From assembly GCA_036850595.1 (NCBI GenBank), contig CM072158.1, positions 15,639,422 to 15,703,421 of the forward strand: DNA of 64,000 nt. Reading direction: 5' to 3'. This stretch comes from Rhyacichthys aspro. Lineage: Eukaryota > Chordata > Actinopteri > Gobiiformes > Rhyacichthyidae. Every line of letters starts with the position of its first letter. The first letter of the stretch is position 1. The position numbers were made by a program, and so were the translations under genes. The notes under the pieces were generated by a model that saw only the letters and a program-made list of their open reading frames with translations, was not told where the DNA came from and did not search any database. Positions 60,779 to 64,000 of this stretch are shown here, one piece after another.

Positions 60779-61370
60779 TGGGGTAAATGTAACTAAACTG
60801 GTTTGGGGCTGAGGCAGCAGATAAAATCCATGTGTGGACGAGGAAGAAGAGAGTGTTGATGTTTGATTGTCACTCCAAATATCAAAAAACAATGTGGCTG
60901 TATGAAACAAATATGAAGATTTAGTTCAAGATCACTCAATGTATTTTAATAATTTGTCATTAAACAAGCGTTGTCACATTTTTGACAATACCTCGCTGGT
61001 CTTTCAGTTCTTCCATAGTTCCTGATCCAAAATAAAAGTTACTCTTCGTTTGGAAGGTCTGACCCTGCAGCCCACATTTACCAGCACATTCTGTTGTTAC
61101 CTTTTGTTAGAAAACTGTTATGTTAGCTGTATTATTGTTCAGAGTTTATTTAGAAGGGTCTTTTATTGATGCTATCTCTGCACTCATTTTCAAAGCAGAA
61201 AGGCTCACTCAATGCAGTGAGATGCAAGTTTAGAAATTTAAATTATTGCCTTAGTCCAGACTTAAAATGCATGTAAATGTCTTCTCAGATGAATGGTAGT
61301 AATTTGAATTTCTTAAAGTCAGGCTAAACCACCTGGAAAATGCAATTCATAGTTAGGGTATATGATTGGC

Positions 61371-61556
61371 TGTGTTTATATAGCACTTTTCTACCCTCTT
61401 GGGCAATCAAAGAGCTTTACATCAAGCTTCCATTCACATTGGAAGCCAGGGACACCCCAAGGACCGTTTGAATGGCAGGTGGGGGATTGAACCGCCAACG
61501 TTCCAGTTCATGAACGACCTTTTCTACTTACCGAGCCACTGGTGCATATATATGAC
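61371..61556 (+). repeat. Fish 'TATATAGCACTTTTCTA' interspersed repeat
   Basis: GTGTTTATATAGCACTTTTC, AATCAAAGAGCTTTACATCA, CCATTCACATTGG and GGGGGATTGAACCGCCAACG, then CTACTTACCGAGCCACTGG. The word order is that of a very common fish repeat (consensus TATATAGCGCTTTTCTA ... GGATCGAACCGCCAACCTT ... TGAGCCACAG). A central section is missing, so this is an internally deleted copy. Confidence 0.75.
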
Positions 61557-61844
61557 TTATAAGGTTGGACTAGGTGCTCTAAGCATGCTCCATAGCTAGG
61601 AAAGAGTAGAGTCAGATACAGTGGCACAGCATAAGCAGTGATATTCACAAATATATTTTGGACCGGTGAAGTTTAGCTTAGATCACTCAGATGCTGGCAA
61701 ATGTGGTCTCTCAAGACACTGATTATCAATCACTTCTATGCTAGCTGCTTTAGGCCTGAGGTGGGACATGGTCAGGGCAATGGGCAGTTAATAGCAGGGC
61801 TAACACTTATGGGAATTTTAGAATTACCAGTTTACCTAAATATG

Positions 61845-61960
61845 CATGTCTCAGGACAGTGGCAGACTCCACACAAGATGCTGAGGCTGGGCTCCAAAAG
61901 GACTGGATCACGGCGGCCATATTGTTTTGAGGCAGGAACACTAACCACTCAAAAGTTAGT
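61845..61960 (-). repeat. Fish 'GTGGTTAGCACT..GCCTCACA' repeat, copy 3
   Basis: GCAGACTCCACACAAGATGC ... GAGGCAGGAACACTAACCAC on the plus strand; degenerate member of the family at 38570 and 53585. Confidence 0.55.
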
Positions 61961-62029
61961 TGCTGTCTATGAATGAATCAGGGATTACATGTTAAAGTAG
62001 CCCTGGACACAGATTAAACTACATGCAAT

Positions 62030-62145
62030 TGAATAGACACACAGTGCAACCAATCAGAATTCAGGGGGCAGTACCAACATACACAGAATAAACTCTGGTC
62101 TCTGGACATAAAGAGTGCATCACATAAAGCCTCTCATTTTGCTTT
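62030..62145 (+). repeat. Dispersed 'AATAAACTGCCTCTGG' repeat, copy 4
   Basis: GCAACCAATCAGAATTCAGG, GGGCAGTACCAACATACACA, GAATAAACTCTGGTCTCTGG and CATAAAGCCTC. Parts absent in copy 1 are present here, so the copies are independent insertions and not one recent duplication. Confidence 0.65.
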
Positions 62146-63119
62146 GATAGTTGTGAATGGTCCGGCCGTATTTAGCTCAGTGGAAGTTGGGCTCAATGGG
62201 AGGGGAAATGAATGGGTTTGGCTGGCCAGGCTACTTTTCTCTTTATAACGAACCCTGAATGCTTCTCTCACATGCATGTAAAAAGACAGAAGTCCAGTTA
62301 GATGGCAATTTATTGTACAGAGTGTTCTCATTAGCTGATCTTATTCAATATATTTTTTGGATTTTCATGAAATAGTTAACAAATATTAACTCATCTTCTA
62401 TATAGCAACCATAGAGTATGAATCTAACATTCATTTCTGAAACATATATTTTTATTTTATTAGCCCATATACAGGTTGTGGTGTCATTAAATCTTAGACT
62501 CGTGGAAAAGTTTCCAGAAGATTTTATTGCAGAAACAGCTTAGGGACGACTCTTCTTCTCACCGTCTTCTCGTTAACACCAATATTTATCGCACATTCGA
62601 CTCAGAAAAAAGACATCTGCCAAGAAGACTGTGGTCCTGTTGAAAGAAGTCATTACTATATAGCTGTTGCATGTTATAGGAACCATCTGTCAGCGAGGAT
62701 GAGAAAAACCAGGAGCCGAGAAAATCTTTGTGTCCTGAACTTACCCTGAGGCTTCTGCAGAGTGAAAGGGACTGGTTCTCTGCCCTAACATTCCACAGCA
62801 CACAGCCCTTCTCTTCTCTAAGACAATAGCAGGATGAAGAGGTTTAAATTGAAGCATCCCAGCTCTCTCACGAGCCTCACTAAACCCTGTGTGGTGGGGC
62901 ATCAGCGACCCCTGCTGGTCGGCTGCAGAAATGCCTCAGGCTTCAGTGTCTGTGTGTCCTTTAGGTCTCGCCAACTGTACTTAATCATTTGAAGGATGTA
63001 AACTGCTAATATGTTCAACAATAAAACCCTATATGTGTATTTGACCTTTCTTTAAACAGCATTCTCCATTTTTTTAAGACAATCTATTGTGCATGTTTTC
63101 AGTTGTGCACCCTGAGCAA
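62146..63119. other. Gene-free segment
   Basis: No exon. Contains the CTCF-like match at 62905-62918. Confidence 0.4.
62905..62918 (-). promoter_or_regulatory. CTCF-like motif (minus strand)
   Basis: Reverse complement CCAGCAGGGGTCGC differs at one position from the core CCASYAGRKGGCRS. It lies in CAGCGACCCCTGCTGGTCGG, a word frequent in fish genomes, so it may be repeat-derived. Confidence 0.35.
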
Positions 63120-63200
63120 ACCTATGCAAACACATGCAAACTTTGCTCTAGGACTTGAACCCATGACCTTTGCTTTGACGCAACAAACTGCCCATTTTCT
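63120..63200 (-). repeat. Fish 'GTGGTTAGCACT..GCCTCACA' repeat, copy 4
   Basis: ACACATGCAAACTTTGCTCT then AGGACTTGAACCCATGACCT and TTGACGCAACAAACTGCCCA. This corresponds to the 'CATGCAAACTCC..GAACCCATGACCTT..GAGGCAACAGTGC' section of the family on the minus strand. Confidence 0.55.
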
Positions 63201-64000
63201 TTCATTCATTTGCAAGGTGATCAGTGCATTCAAATCTTCAGAATGAATAACCCTTTCATTATGACTTTATAGCGATAACACTGGCTAATATACAGCTTTA
63301 AATAAGTCTCAGATGTGAAAAATTAAACTTCACTATTACAAATAAAATACACAAACGGAAAAAAACGAAGTTTGGTTATAACTGGACCACCAACTCAGAC
63401 CATATCTCTAATATGAACAGGTAATAACCAGATTTAAGGGAGTTTTAAGTGGTTTAACTAGGTCTTTTTGTTTGGCTTATTTGGTTTTGAATGGATTTTA
63501 AACAATTTATAAAATATTTGGATTTGTGTTTCAGACAGAATGTGAAAAAGAATAATTGACTGTATTAATGAATTGTTCACATTAATGGTCAAATATAAAG
63601 CTCAATATTATGAACTTAACTGAAGCCCCAGTTCACTGTATTATCGATACACGTTTCAGAGATGAAGCAATGAAGAAGCAGAACGTTTGAACATGATGCT
63701 CTTATTCCACTTGGTGGCAGCAGAACTGTGTCATAACAGGACAGATTTCATTTGGCTGCTGCTGTGTCTATTGTCTTGCCTTTCTCGACAGATCTAAACT
63801 ATTATCTTTGGACTAGAATAACATTAATGTTCAGATGTGATCCTATGCTACACCAGTCCCATCTGAGCCTCTTGCATAATGTAAGAATCCTCTGTTTGTC
63901 ACTGTGTTTTGAGCCACTGACAGACAAAGAAGGGCACATATAAATCATGCTGTGTGATGTCCTTCCACTCACTGATCGAGTTACAACAACATGCCAGCTA
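63201..64000. other. Gene-free terminal segment
   Basis: AT-rich DNA with the CTCF-like word at 63707-63720. No exon recognised before the window ends. Confidence 0.4.
63707..63720 (+). promoter_or_regulatory. CTCF-like motif (plus strand)
   Basis: CCACTTGGTGGCAG differs at one position (T for A at position 6) from CCASYAGRKGGCRS. Sequence match only. Confidence 0.35.

Larger units (their letters stand above)
59276..61370. other. Gene-free segment
   Basis: Holds a T17 tract around 59350-59366, a 12-bp-arm hairpin (59949-59978), a GC-richer block at 60.2-60.48 kb, the direct repeat AAAGGTCAGGAGCC at 60363-60376 and 60713-60726, and a perfect DR1 (60766-60778). No exon recognised. Confidence 0.4.

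Noticed and set aside
1..64000. CRISPR arrays, phage genes, toxin or defence systems, tRNA or rRNA genes
   Set aside because: I looked for regular spaced repeats, cloverleaf-like sequence and known domains and found none; the gene structure and repeats are those of a vertebrate.

Overview
The window looks like a piece of a teleost fish nuclear genome. It is AT-rich and mostly non-coding. It carries one clearly recognisable spliced vertebrate gene and many decayed transposable-element fragments of fish type: hAT-like and Tc1/mariner-like MITEs, a LINE reverse-transcriptase tail, tRNA-derived SINE pieces, and the widespread fish 'GTGGTTAGCACT..GCCTCACAG' and 'TATATAGCACTTTTCTA' repeats. No operon, CRISPR array, phage or bacterial-type system is present.

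Region by region: 1-3.5 kb is upstream flank with a LINE fragment and a 98-bp hAT-type MITE. 3.5-11.85 kb is the gene, a TENT5/FAM46 non-canonical poly(A) polymerase. It has a CCAAT-box promoter, a 5' UTR with a four-codon uORF, coding exon 1 (58 codons), a 6.1-kb intron and coding exon 2 (341 codons), and the 3' UTR ends near an ATTAAA signal. The 399-residue product keeps all the nucleotidyltransferase residues I can check (GS, DLD, and the Glu in KNVELKF). The N-terminal part reads most like TENT5B and the C-terminal part most like TENT5A/C, so I call it tent5b-like; fish keep two tent5b copies.

11.85-64 kb is about 52 kb in which I find no convincing protein-coding exon. It holds repeats, a locally duplicated diverged unit (26.5-30.8 kb), a possible TATA promoter with a splice donor (27.49-27.62 kb), a 126-bp candidate exon (57.16-57.29 kb), several GC-richer islets that could be conserved non-coding elements, and two perfect DR1 nuclear-receptor half-site pairs. 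A long gene-poor flank beside a regulated gene fits a cis-regulatory landscape, but that is inference.

Odd features: two short, almost perfect hairpins lie inside the tent5 intron. The protein ends in Ser where the human family members I know end in Asn. The duplicated unit at 28.9/30.1 kb has one segment of about 98 bp far better conserved than the rest. No database search was possible, so family names for repeats rest on recognised end motifs and on copies seen within this window.
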